Shown: one piece after another, positions 1-9,241 of the stretch
Position numbering within the stretch: position 1 is the first letter of the stretch
Layout: each line of letters starts with the position of its first letter
Assembly: GCA_020650975.1 (NCBI GenBank)
Contig: JAIPMN010005618.1
Span: forward strand, 3,392-26,070
Length of the DNA stretch: 22,679 bases
Direction of reading: 5' to 3'
Origin: Apostichopus californicus
Taxonomy: Eukaryota > Echinodermata > Holothuroidea > Aspidochirotida > Stichopodidae
Translations under genes and position numbers: made by a program
Notes under the pieces: model-generated
The model's input: only the letters and a program-made list of their open reading frames with translations
What the model was told of the DNA's origin: nothing
The model's database searches: none

Positions 1-35
1 CCCCCCCCCCCCCCCAACATCCTCCCCCCCCCCCA
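1..35. repeat. poly-C tract
   Basis: Two runs of C separated by a short A/T-containing spacer open the window. This is a low-complexity homopolymer tract with no coding meaning; its length may be unreliable in an assembly. Confidence 0.8.
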
Positions 36-174
36 ATCAATGGGCTCCTACACCTATGGTTACTAGTGTAATCGCCAGTGTGTCATCTCGTCCTATTTGC
101 ATATACACACAAAGCAAACATGAACAACAAGCCCTACGTGGTATGTAGATGCTTCCTTCTTAGTTTATACCCTG

Positions 175-212
175 GTGTGATCCACTGATCTGTACAGATC
201 AGTGGTGTGATC
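175..212. mobile_element. 22-bp perfect palindrome (183-204) with 8-bp direct repeats
   Basis: Positions 183-204 are a perfect palindrome beginning CACTGATCTG and ending in its reverse complement. It is flanked exactly by the 8-mer GTGTGATC at 175-182 and 205-212; the matching base just beyond each repeat differs. An 8-bp target-site duplication is typical of hAT transposons, so this may be an element reduced to its terminal inverted repeats. No empty site is available here, so a chance palindrome or slippage product remains possible. Confidence 0.45.
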
Positions 213-839
213 ACGATCAGTGCTTTTGTTGAAGGTCAAAGGTTAATTACAGGAGGCAACAACACTCTGAGCACCTGGAAAATCCTTGTTAAACAAGTTA
301 ATCCAGCACGTCAGCGGTTGGAGTATATTTTCCACAAATACGGAATATTAAACAATGGCCAACAATGGGGTTAAATGCTTGGTTGCACATCACTATGTTT
401 AGTAGGCAGTGTCGGTGATCGATTTGAAGCAATCTTGGCAGTTAAATTTCTTATAAATTAATATAATTTGGGGTAATATTGTAAAATTTGCCAGTTCCCT
501 ATTCGACAAAGGTACCACATGCCCCACTTCCAATTGTTGTTCCCCGTTCTCTACGAGCTTGTTTATCCAATCATTGTAACCGCTAGAATTCAGCCAAGAT
601 CCTATAAATCACACGGGTGTCTTTTTTGCCATTTGCTTTCGTCATTGACTTATCGTTGTGTCTTCACAATGCTTCGACCTATATTAATTGACCATCATCC
701 AGAATGAAAATCTACGCTAACTTATTTCGAGACTCTATATATTTGGTTATTTCAAATTTAAATTAACGACCAACATTTTTCCATGAACAAAAAGCATAAT
801 TAGTGGTTTGTTGAACAATGATGAAATGACGATTATTTT

Positions 840-845
840 TTTATT
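840..845 (-). terminator. candidate poly(A) signal of the lengsin-like gene
   Basis: The minus strand reads AATAAA here, about 290 bases past the TAG stop of the lengsin-like gene. It lies within an A/T-rich homopolymer region, so chance occurrence is quite possible. Confidence 0.3.
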
Positions 846-1130
846 TTTTTTTAAAAAACAGAAAAGCTAATGCTGCGCACCTTGCATGGACATTCAAAAA
901 TTGCCACTGGGTGGGCAAACAATTAAAGTAAATTATTTTAATTTCTTCACTGTTGATATATCACTCTTCAGTTGGTCACCGTGACATTATCAGAGTATTA
1001 TGATCGCTTTTCTGATCTGCGAAGTTAATAGATATTATGAAATATCTGAAATCAATAGAATTATATCAGTGTTAACAGAATTACGCAAAGTTACCAGTTT
1101 CATTTTTTTAACCAGTCTTGGGTAGTAAAA

Positions 1131-2507
1131 CTAAATATAATCGAAGTACAACATTCTCGAGGAAGCATATTTATCCTCCTCGGTTATCTTTTCAGACTCG
1201 AAACGTCTGATCGACCCTAAGTTATTCACAAAGTCTTCACCGAAAGCATTCATCATGACTTCATCTTTTCTAAGGCATTGGATGGCACTTTCAACATCCG
1301 TCGGAAGTAGAGCCGTGTCAGGAGGGAGGTGTCCTTCATCAGTACAGAGTTTGTCTAAGGGAATCGGAGCAGGAAGAGACAGTTTACGTTCAATTCCATC
1401 AATCCCAGCCGCGATCGTTGCTGCCAGACTGATATAAGGATTACCAGCGCTCGACCCAATCCGATTCTCCAGATATAGACCGTGTTTCCCTTGCTTCTTC
1501 AAGCGTATCGCGCAAGAACGATTGTCGACTCCCCAAGTGGCGTTACAAGGAGCCATATTGTTAGGTGAAATCCGGTCACGACAGTTAACGGTCGGAGCCT
1601 GTAGAAGGGACAGCGCACAGGCATGTTCCAAAAGACCAGCTACCCAATGTTCACCAATTTCTGACAAGCCATAAGGTCTAGATGCATCCGCAGTCATCTG
1701 CGTCTTACCGTCTGGTGTCCACAGAGAGTGGTTAAGGTGTCCAGATGCTCCTACGTCACTCTCGAAAGGTCTCGTCATAAAACTGGCCACAAATCCTTCC
1801 TGCATGGCCATTTCCTTGACTCCGGTGCGGAATGTGGCCGCATTGTCGGCAGATCGGATCCCAAAACTCGGTTCCATTGTAATCTCGAACATTCCTTTCC
1901 CGTATTCTGTTTGCACGCTATCAATATCGACGCCAGCCTTTAGTAGGTTAAGAACGAGTTGGTCGATGAATTGTTGATGCTTTGCTAAACGCAAAGTGGA
2001 ACAAGCATTCGTTCCAGATATGACCGGTTCTCTAGTGTCTTCGTCTACCAACCAAAAGTCATATTCAAGCGAAGAGAAGATTGACATATCCTTCGCTTTA
2101 AGTTTCTCTAGCTGATTCTTTAAGATACTGCGAGGGTCCAAAAGAACCTCGTTGTTATTGCCTGATGTCGATGCCGGTGTAGCAGAGACGAAGACCCTCG
2201 CCGTATTCTTGACCCAGGGTAGAGTAGTGAAGGTTATTAGATCTGGATAGCAAATCATATCAGATGTCAGATATTTCTCTAACAGAGGACTCTTTAAGCT
2301 GATATCAAGGTGTGGGTCTGATGCAAATATAACGATTGGGAACGAAATACCGGAATTCACGGCCTTCGAGAAATGACGAACTGGGATGGTTTTTGATCTA
2401 GCTACAGAGTTTGTATCCAAAAATTCAAATCGAACATTTTGAATTTCTTTCGTGTTTAATTCTTTCAACACGTCTTCCATCTTTCTATCGTCGTGGTGAT
2501 TCTCCAT
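1131..2507 (-). CDS. LGSN: lengsin-like / class I glutamine synthetase-like protein
   Basis: The 458-residue protein has the full class I glutamine synthetase layout: an N-terminal beta-grasp region (about 21-110) with VRFEFLDTNSVARSK, then the catalytic-fold domain. Visible family motifs are LEYD (E148, D150), TEYGKGMFEI (E201, E208), SGHLNHSLW (H257), DNRSCAIR (R330, R335) and LENR...NPY (E347, R349, 356-358). The glutamate of the bacterial GFEAP motif, which helps bind substrate, is M318 in NNMAP. Loss of that glutamate is seen in gamma-glutamylpolyamine-synthetase-type relatives, and vertebrate lengsin, a lens protein, is regarded as inactive as a glutamine synthetase; so ordinary glutamine synthesis is unlikely. 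The reading frame is unbroken. The ATG is preceded at 2520-2521 by a strong acceptor (pyrimidine run, then AACAG), implying a 5' UTR exon further upstream. Length and end motifs suggest a complete protein. Lengsin versus polyamine ligase cannot be settled here. Confidence 0.93.
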   Translation of the reverse strand: MENHHDDRKMEDVLKELNTKEIQNVRFEFLDTNSVARSKTIPVRHFSKAVNSGISFPIVIFASDPHLDISLKSPLLEKYLTSDMICYPDLITFTTLPWVKNTARVFVSATPASTSGNNNEVLLDPRSILKNQLEKLKAKDMSIFSSLEYDFWLVDEDTREPVISGTNACSTLRLAKHQQFIDQLVLNLLKAGVDIDSVQTEYGKGMFEITMEPSFGIRSADNAATFRTGVKEMAMQEGFVASFMTRPFESDVGASGHLNHSLWTPDGKTQMTADASRPYGLSEIGEHWVAGLLEHACALSLLQAPTVNCRDRISPNNMAPCNATWGVDNRSCAIRLKKQGKHGLYLENRIGSSAGNPYISLAATIAAGIDGIERKLSLPAPIPLDKLCTDEGHLPPDTALLPTDVESAIQCLRKDEVMMNAFGEDFVNNLGSIRRFESEKITEEDKYASSRMLYFDYI

Positions 2508-2519
2508 CGTTTCAAAACC

Positions 2520-2540
2520 CTGTTGGAAGAAACAGAGGGG
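2520..2540 (-). promoter_or_regulatory. 3' splice acceptor before the lengsin-like ATG
   Basis: On the minus strand a pyrimidine-rich run (CCCCTCTGTTTCTTCC) leads into AACAG, followed by 12 bases and the ATG at 2507. This fits a coding exon preceded by an untranslated first exon. I could not identify the matching donor upstream. Confidence 0.55.
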
Positions 2541-4242
2541 AAGATTAGAGGAATCCGTTGTCTTGGAAATAAGTACACTAAATTATCATCCAACAGCACT
2601 GTGACGTTCTCAAAAAGAAGACATGATTCTATGGACACAAACCAGGGCCGTTTCCATGGAGATAGGGAAATACCTCAGACTTTCTTCAAAATACATAGTT
2701 TACGCAAAGTCGTATACACTGAAAACTTTTAAACTACAACACTGTAGTTAACATGAATGGCAAATGATAGCATCATTTTGTATCCGATCCCTCTTACCGA
2801 AGCAAAGATCTTAACAATAAATTGTTCCCCCTCTCCGAAAGGCATGAAAAAGGAGAGCATGTGAGGAAAGCAACGGCAATTCTGAATGGTGTGTAAAAGG
2901 AGAAAATGCTCCATCTGTAATGACACGACCGATTGGTTCGAACGTGATTGTTGAGTATCTTGTACACCACACCACACCACACAACCCACACCACTCCACC
3001 CCATCCCGAGCGACACCTTAACACACTTAAAGGTCCATTTCATTCGCTCATTTCGAGAACATGAAAGTTGAGGGGATAACTTATTTAGCTTCTGTTCGGA
3101 ATAGCAAATAGGAAATTACAATATATTCTGTTGCTATACTCAAAATGAGGATAAACATTGATGGAGTTCCGAAGAGCTGCTAGTATTTTTGCTTTGTTTC
3201 TTGCTTGCTTCTTCACAAATTGAAAAGTCAAATCAGTGGTTATAATTAACAACTTCGATTTTATCTTTAAGCAAAACCTTAACGTTTTTGTTGTTGCTTT
3301 TATTCATTTCTTGTAAATAAAGGTTGACTGCCAATCAGGACGATGAATTATTTATAATATGTGAGTTTGATATCGAATAACAACGAACAAATCATTAATA
3401 TCAACTGAAACAGTTCCCTAACAATCCGACTTTGCGAAAGTAGTCACAACTTGAGCTATATGAGCGTCTACACTTGAGGAGAATAGCCTTAAATTGATAG
3501 CTAACAACCATTTTTCCCCTTTGTTTTTATTTAAAAAATTTTGCCCATATGAGTGTTTTGGGAAAGCAAAATACTAAGTTCATTGTCCAATTGATTTATA
3601 TACAGAGTATAATCTCGCTCGTATTAAAATGACAAAACTATATATGTATATTTAAACAAATTCCAGTGAAATGGATCGAATATCCCGTTCTTGTCGTATT
3701 CTAAAAGTATCGTTTCGGGGCGGGAACCTATTGCGTAATACTTGGTTCAAGCGTTATATGAACTTAGAGGACATTAGCGGCTCTCGACTCGTACATCGAC
3801 GTATCTTAATGGTATTGACCTATCTAAATTAAGTTGTAAAAAGACAGACCAAACAATTGCGTATTCTGGTACAAACAAGCATGCAGACTCCCTACGTGTT
3901 GGATGTGTGAGATATCTTCATGTCGTGAACTGTGATTTACACAAAACTTGGCATACCAAGGATGGATTTCTGTTTAGCTGATCTGTTAAAGGTATATGCT
4001 GTATTGGCCCCACATATGCTAGATATTCATATATGGTCACCTTTGGTCAAAATTCTTAGACTGTTTTTATTACAACCTTCGAGGAAATTTTCCTCACTGG
4101 GACATACAGTCATCTTGTTTGTTCCTTAAAAACTTGTCTGAGAACAATTTGGAGAGTAAATACATCCAGGAAAGTACTTTTTTGAAAACTTCTAGCAATT
4201 ATAGCGTGCTATAATTTGGGGCCTATACTGACTACCTTTAAG
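2541..4242. other. gene-free stretch upstream of the lengsin-like gene
   Basis: This should include the promoter and any 5' UTR exon of the minus-strand gene. I see no TATA box or initiator I would defend. The CAC-rich microsatellite at 2966-3003 generates overlapping shadow reading frames on the minus strand. A slightly GC-richer patch at 3660-3810 has no coding signal I recognise. Confidence 0.55.
2966..3003. repeat. CACAC/CCACA-rich microsatellite
   Basis: Irregular ACACC and CCACA units run over about 38 bases. The open frames read through it on the minus strand are compositional artefacts. Confidence 0.75.
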
Positions 4243-4310
4243 CAGTGTTTCCCAACATTGGTGAAAATTACCCCTTCGGAGGTAATAAACCAAAAATGGC
4301 ACTGTTGCTG
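4243..4310 (+). mobile_element. possible hAT terminus, other end not found
   Basis: CAGTGTTTCCCAAC at 4243 resembles terminal inverted repeats of hAT transposons. It is followed by a small hairpin with arms ATTACC and GGTAAT. I found no matching right end and no repeat of the flanking CCTTTAAG, so at most this is a truncated copy. Confidence 0.3.
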
Positions 4311-4516
4311 GTAGTAAAAAAATATATGATAGAAATATTAGTCAGATTCATTGGTCCATGGCTTGTTAGTAATTTGCTTTGTGAATTCAGGAATATAGGC
4401 TACAAATGGGGATATTAACTGATGAATAAATGACGTTGCTCCTTTCTTTATTCGCCAAGAACCTGGGCACGAAAGCCAAACTACCGAACGACTGATCTAC
4501 TCTCAACCCCGGTCCC

Positions 4517-4623
4517 CTTGCATCGAGACTGTGACTGTTTGATCATCGTCAGGTGTGCATCACCATTCCCCTCCAAAGGGAACAGATACTACACATGATC
4601 TTAGCCAAAAGGCCGAGAAGCGA
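4517..4623 (-). repeat. U2 snRNA-headed repeat, copy A
   Basis: On the minus strand, 4623 down to 4580 matches the conserved first 44 nt of U2 snRNA with one obvious difference, including CTTTTGGCTAAGATCA and the branch-site-recognition segment GTAGTA. After TCTGTTC the match to U2 stops abruptly: stem-loop IIa, the Sm site and the 3' stems are absent. The unrelated body reads CCCTTTGGAGGGGAATGG and later CACAGTCTCGATGCAAG. The body is partly shared with a second copy at 17845-17942, so this looks like a dispersed U2-headed repeat, perhaps a SINE, rather than a functional U2 gene. The element may continue to about 4440, but only the shared block is bounded here. Confidence 0.7.
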
Positions 4624-4878
4624 CTCACTATTTCAAAAAGGGCAATGGTAATCTGTGTTCTCTATCAATTTGTACCGATTTTGAATGGGTACTGTCAGGA
4701 GTCTTTTTGAGATTTTATTTCACCATTGAATATTGTTAACAAGAAGAATAAGCTTAGTTTTCGATACATGATATATAAACAAAATTCAAATGCAAAGCCA
4801 AAAAAAAAAAAAGCAAACTGAAATCAAGTAAAAAAATTGCAAATTCAGAAAAAGAAAACCACTGACCTTATCCCTTAC

Positions 4879-5086
4879 CAGTTTAACTATTTCTATGCCG
4901 TGTTCGTCTACACACTTCATCAGCTTGTGAACACTTCTCAAGCCGGTGATATTCACGATGTCCAGCTCTTTTGCCTCTATTCTTACAAGATTATCATGTA
5001 ATGTCAATACAAACAGCAGTTTGTTGCGTAACATTTTATGGTATGTTGTGTTCAACGTTTTCTCCCAATTCGGCGATACCATTGTA
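4879..5086 (-). CDS. orphan coding-exon candidate (death-fold-like?)
   Basis: On the minus strand a pyrimidine-rich CCTACCCTACAG acceptor (AG at 5088-5087) is followed after four bases by ATG (5082), an open frame of 68 codons, and a good donor CTG|GTAAGG (exon end 4879, phase 0). The peptide starts MVSPNWEKTL and includes NLVRIEAKEL, RSVHKLMKCVDEHG and IEIVKL. It looks like an amphipathic helical bundle; the spacing loosely recalls the last helices of a CARD-type death-fold domain, but the match is weak. No continuation exon was recognised downstream on this strand. It may be the first coding exon of a gene I cannot follow, a pseudogene fragment, or a chance frame. Confidence 0.35.
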
Positions 5087-6539
5087 CTGTAGGGTAGGAC
5101 ATGGATATGTTATAGCTGCGGATACGATATAGCGTCTTGTGCAATTTTGCGTTTAGTTGTGATGTATCGAAATTTACTAAAGTTATAATCAATATCGAAC
5201 GATTGATGAATATTTATATCGACTTAAAATTATTTTATAAACTGAGCATTGTAGTGGTCTTTACCAATTCAAAATCTCTTTGATATCTGTCACATCTATT
5301 ACGTAATGTATATGTGTACACTCCGACCGATTTGTTTGCTCCGAGTTCATCTCCGAGTCCTTTTTAGGAGACAGTTACAAAAGGTAGAAAAAGTCCCGAA
5401 AAAGGAGTACGAGGGGGCGGTATTACTCAAACTCGGGACACTTTGGAACTCTAGTAGGTCTATAGATAACCTAGTAGGTTTATGTTTAGGTCTATAGACC
5501 TAAACATAGACCTACTAGGTACCTACTATAGTAGGTCTAGTAGGTCTATATTAAACCTTCACGCGCAAGCTTTAGTTGGCCAACTACTATAGTATCCGCT
5601 GCTATACAGTTGTATTCATCTTCTTTCTCATAACAAGGGAACTCCACGAACGTTCTCGAGCTGATGTGCTCGTACTACAAGTCTGTTGATAATAATATGC
5701 TTAATGATATGTCTAAGACTATATGCAAAATTAATTCAATTTCCTGTTCTCTAAATATTCACGCCGTACACAAAATAGCACGAAAGAGTATCCATTACTC
5801 ACTGTTAGGAGTACTTATAGCCTGTGGCGTGCACGCGTACCTAGAGAAATTGTTGTTTATGTCAGGTCGCTTAGATACAAACTGGTGCTATCTTTGACAA
5901 AGCTTTGAATGCTCATTCGTTCCTTTTGGGAGGAGGGGGGCTGTGGCATGGCACCCCTCTTGACTGTTACCCGGGGTGGAGCGCCCCCGATTTGTACGCC
6001 ACTGCTTGTAGCAATTTGCGTATATTAAACTAAATTAAGACCTTTAAATTGCATTTAAATGAGTGAAAAGGGGCGGATACAGTATTTAATAATGGTGGGA
6101 TTGCCCTGGGGTCACGTAGGGGTATGTTGGGGGGGGGGTATGTGCGTCCTCCCCCAGAAATAAGGCATGATGCTTAGACTACAGAATAGGTCTATAATTA
6201 GGTACAATTGTTAGGTTGTGTTAATAAATAAGTTTGATTTCCTTTGTGGTGTTAGGTTAAAGGAGCTAAGTGGGCGCCCAGAGTGTCCACACACACACAC
6301 CTGGATTCAGGTATGGTTAATAGTAAGGAAGAAAGATTAGCATAGCGATCAAATGAATCATTTCTCTGAAGTCTAGCAAAACTCCCTTGGTTTTGTAACT
6401 CGGCAGTTTTCCTAGGTCCTATTTCTTACCCTTCACATATTCTGATAGGGTATAGGAGGGGTACGCACCGGCTTTCAACCAGGGGTTGAAATGCTGCAGC
6501 TATGTGTGTGGGTGTATGGGTGCGTTTGTTTTGCTATCT
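5087..6539. other. gene-free stretch with palindrome cluster and G-rich patches
   Basis: No supported gene. Open frames at 5306-5497 and 5664-5897 lack domain signals, and the first overlaps the palindrome cluster. G-rich patches lie at 5928-5942 and 6129-6138, and a short CA run at 6290-6300. Confidence 0.55.
5450..5551. repeat. cluster of alternating TAGTAGGTCTAT units; 50-bp palindrome
   Basis: A short unit close to CTAGTAGGTCTATA occurs several times in both orientations. Positions 5470-5519 form a near-perfect 50-bp palindrome centred on TATA at 5494/5495 with one wobble-type mismatch. A second overlapping palindrome (about 5508-5547) pairs AGACCTACTAG with CTAGTAGGTCT around ACCTACTATAGTAGGT. 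The cluster could extrude as cruciforms. No flanking target-site duplication was found. Confidence 0.8.
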
Positions 6540-6688
6540 GACCGAGGACTTGAACAAAAGAATTTCAGGTCCTCGGTTGTGATTTCTAAAGAATCACCAC
6601 GTCCTCGGAAGTATTCTATTGTATGGGGTATTGTTAAGGTTAGGGTACGTGGATTTGAACAATGGAAAATACAATGGGGTCCTCGGTC
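6540..6688. mobile_element. 149-bp MITE-like element, GACCGAGGAC ends
   Basis: The left end reads GACCGAGGAC at 6540-6549 and the right end GTCCTCGGTC at 6679-6688, a perfect 10-bp terminal inverted repeat. Two further GTCCTCGG motifs lie inside (6570 and 6601 areas), and TTGAACAA precedes two of the motifs, giving an internal direct repeat. No convincing target-site duplication was seen. It is bordered on both sides by TG-rich simple sequence. Confidence 0.5.
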
Positions 6689-7534
6689 TGAATGTAATAC
6701 AAACATGTGTGCGTGTGTGTGTGAGTGTATGATTTGACATATCTACATGTAGGGAATCCTGGTTACATAATCTTAAGAATAAACTGAAGAACAACATTAA
6801 AAAGAATCATTGACATGTTTGTTTCATTAACGATAAAGTGGATTATGTTAAAGTTAAACTTTAATCTACAACTGTTTACATTATCGATAAACAACGACTT
6901 AATTGGAAACAACACAAAATCACTATATTACTAATTGAGGGCTTTAGTAAAGCATCACTGCTAATTCCCAAAAAGTGACCACTATGAGAAAACATAATTC
7001 TCTTTTTTTACACAATTATAAAAAAAAATAAAAAAATATACAGCTAATATTACTTAACTGACGAATCGTTTTATTGTCACAATCCATTTGTAGCTGTATT
7101 AGTTGCGTTTGATGTTTCTCCGAATTCGGGCATAATATTCCATGCCTATTATAATACTAGGTGATTGCATTACCAATCATGACTCTTATAGCAAATGTGG
7201 ACAGTCGATGGGGTTCGCCGACCCCTGGTCCGCTCCTACTGGTCAGCTCAGACAACCTCTGCTCAAACAATATCCACGCAAAGTAATTCGAATATATACG
7301 CATTTATATTCATAGCCAATCACAATCAAGCCTAATAAGGGTTTCTATATGGTCATATATGTGTAATGGCATAAATCCGCATATTTAAAGATAGATATAA
7401 GTTTTAGTCTATATATTTTATAGTCCGAGGGGAAACAAAGACATAATTGAGTGTTGGCAATGTTTGTACAGCTGCTCAGTGATTTGCAAGATATCCACCT
7501 TTGAACATGCTATATAAATGCTCGGAATGCTCAT
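6689..7534. other. gene-free AT-rich stretch
   Basis: A TG microsatellite at 6705-6728 is followed by AT-rich sequence without a gene. At 7210-7227 the minus strand reads CAGGGGTCGGCGAACCCC, which resembles a hAT end, but no partner end or duplicated flank was found. Confidence 0.5.
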
Positions 7535-7902
7535 TTAAAGGCATTGAAGACTCGCCCCAAACCGTGTGCCGCCCTCTGAAAAAAGTTAACTTTCCGTTGC
7601 TTGCAAGTGAAGTTTTTTGCTTGTCGCTACAAAATGCAGACAGTAATGAAACGTGATACCTTGTTATATTTTATCTAGACATGCGATGTCCATCGCTGCT
7701 ATGTACACTGTGTTGTGGGTATTGACTGTAGCTGCATGTATTGACTGTACACTATAGTGTCCAATTACCGACGGTAGCAAGCTGTGTGTGTATTTTCTGG
7801 GATCGATGGTGGTGTCTAACACTTCTGTTACACCTCATTCGAAACTAGGTCAGATTACCGGCATCAGACGTTTCTTTGTGCGCGAGTCTTCACTCCCTTT
7901 AA
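7535..7902 (+). mobile_element. TTAA-flanked MITE, copy 1 (360 bp)
   Basis: Element 7539-7898 is bounded by TTAA at 7535-7538 and 7899-7902. Its left end AGGCATTGAAGACTCGC and its inverted right end AGGGAGTGAAGACTCGC form imperfect terminal inverted repeats. It lacks coding capacity. A TTAA duplication is typical of piggyBac-type transposition, although the ends do not start with the usual CCC. The same element occurs inverted at 9246-9634 and provides the empty site for the hairpin insertion in that copy. Confidence 0.75.
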
Positions 7903-9241
7903 GACTACATTGCAATCCTAAGCGCAAGCCTAAATGTTAACGGTAATCCATCGCTTTATTAATTCTAGCAAAGAAGAAGGAAAAAAAAGCTCAATTATTT
8001 TAACTTAATATTAATAACAGATTATCCTTGGATGATGACATTCAACAACTTTTGGTTTTCCTTGACAACCTTGTAATGCTTTGTAAAAAATGTCATTTGA
8101 GACAGCAAAAGTCTTGTATTTTCCGATTAAGTTTTGTGTTGCATCTGAGGAACTGACCTAATGTTTTAGACTATGTAGTCCAGTCATTTTAATTGATGAA
8201 CCACATCTGTTTATTATTTTTATTATTATTACGTTTCTCAAGAATTAAAAAAAGTTATATGGAAAATTAGAAATACGATTTGTACTGATTGCAACGGTTT
8301 TAATTGTTCTACAAAATATAAAATAAATGTTGTGCTGAAAGTTATTTGTGTATTATACCGAAGATCTTATTGTTTTTCGATTCATATTATTACATAACCT
8401 CTTATTAATTCGAATATCTGTGTGTATGAAATCGAATTAATTTCTTGCTTTAAATGTTAAAAGCCTCCTTGCAACTTTGCCCTTATATTGTCCCAATTTC
8501 GTTCCTACAACTAAATCAGGCTTACCTTCTGTTCTTGCCTGCAAACAACAAGCATATTTATATTAAAAAAAAAAATCAAGACAAACCCCGTTGCCATGCA
8601 TCCTAAAATAATCTTAAAAATATTACAATAATTACAAAATATATTGTCGTGATGTAGAAAGTATTGAAGAAAAACAACCACCAGATCTAGCAAACAAATA
8701 CTTATACATTGTTGTAACATCTTTTGGGAGGGATGGAGGGGAGGGCGGGGGGGGGGGGTCGAATGACAAGGTTACTATAACCTACATTATCTATCATTTC
8801 TCATTTGAGCTTGGAGGCAAACATGTCATCATATAACGTTCAATCAGGGAAGAAGCTCAACATCAGGAAATTAATCCCCCGGGATGTTATCTTAATTTTC
8901 AAATGTACAATGACCATAAAAGACGTGCTGATCGAGTCGCTATACGCATGCAAATTGTAAGATGAAGTATTAAGTGTAAGACTGAAAAATATGTTGACAT
9001 AGGAACAGAAATACAAACACGTGTGTTAAATCACGTTTCTGACGTTTTGTCTTATCTTCTGCTCGATATGGAAAACGATAATGGAGACTCCAAACACAAT
9101 TATCATTGTTGGGTTGTATATGACAGAGTTCTTTGTGATAAATAGTTTCCCATCCTTCTCCTCCTCTTCCTCTAAATGTCTTACTTATATTGGGAGAGAT
9201 ATCCCATTATAAAATGCGTGTCTTGTGGGCTGTATGATTTA
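7903..9241. other. 1.3-kb spacer between the two inverted MITE copies
   Basis: AT-rich, no supported gene. The frame on the minus strand at 8511-8720 is low-complexity and hydrophobic without a family match. A G-rich run at 8726-8758 could form a G-quadruplex on the plus strand. Confidence 0.55.
8726..8758 (+). repeat. G-rich tract, G-quadruplex-capable
   Basis: Successive runs GGG, GGG, GGGG, GGG and a long G run are separated by one to five bases, satisfying the usual four-tract pattern for an intramolecular G-quadruplex. Confidence 0.6.

Larger units (their letters stand above)
36..1130. other. intergenic DNA 3' of the lengsin-like gene
   Basis: No convincing gene. The only reading frame over 60 codons (519-707, plus) has no recognisable domain or splice context. 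The stretch contains the 22-bp palindrome at 183-204 and a candidate poly(A) signal for the minus-strand gene at 840-845. The rest is AT-rich and unremarkable. Confidence 0.6.

Noticed and set aside
2729..3043. Overlapping open frames on the minus strand
   Set aside because: They are produced by the CAC-rich microsatellite; the translation is repetitive with no family match.
4517..4623. Functional U2 snRNA gene
   Set aside because: Only the first 44 nt match; the Sm site and 3' stem-loops are missing and the body is a dispersed repeat.
7210..7235. Complete hAT element ending at 7227
   Set aside because: The end motif is plausible, but no opposite end and no copy of the flank GTCCGCTC were found.
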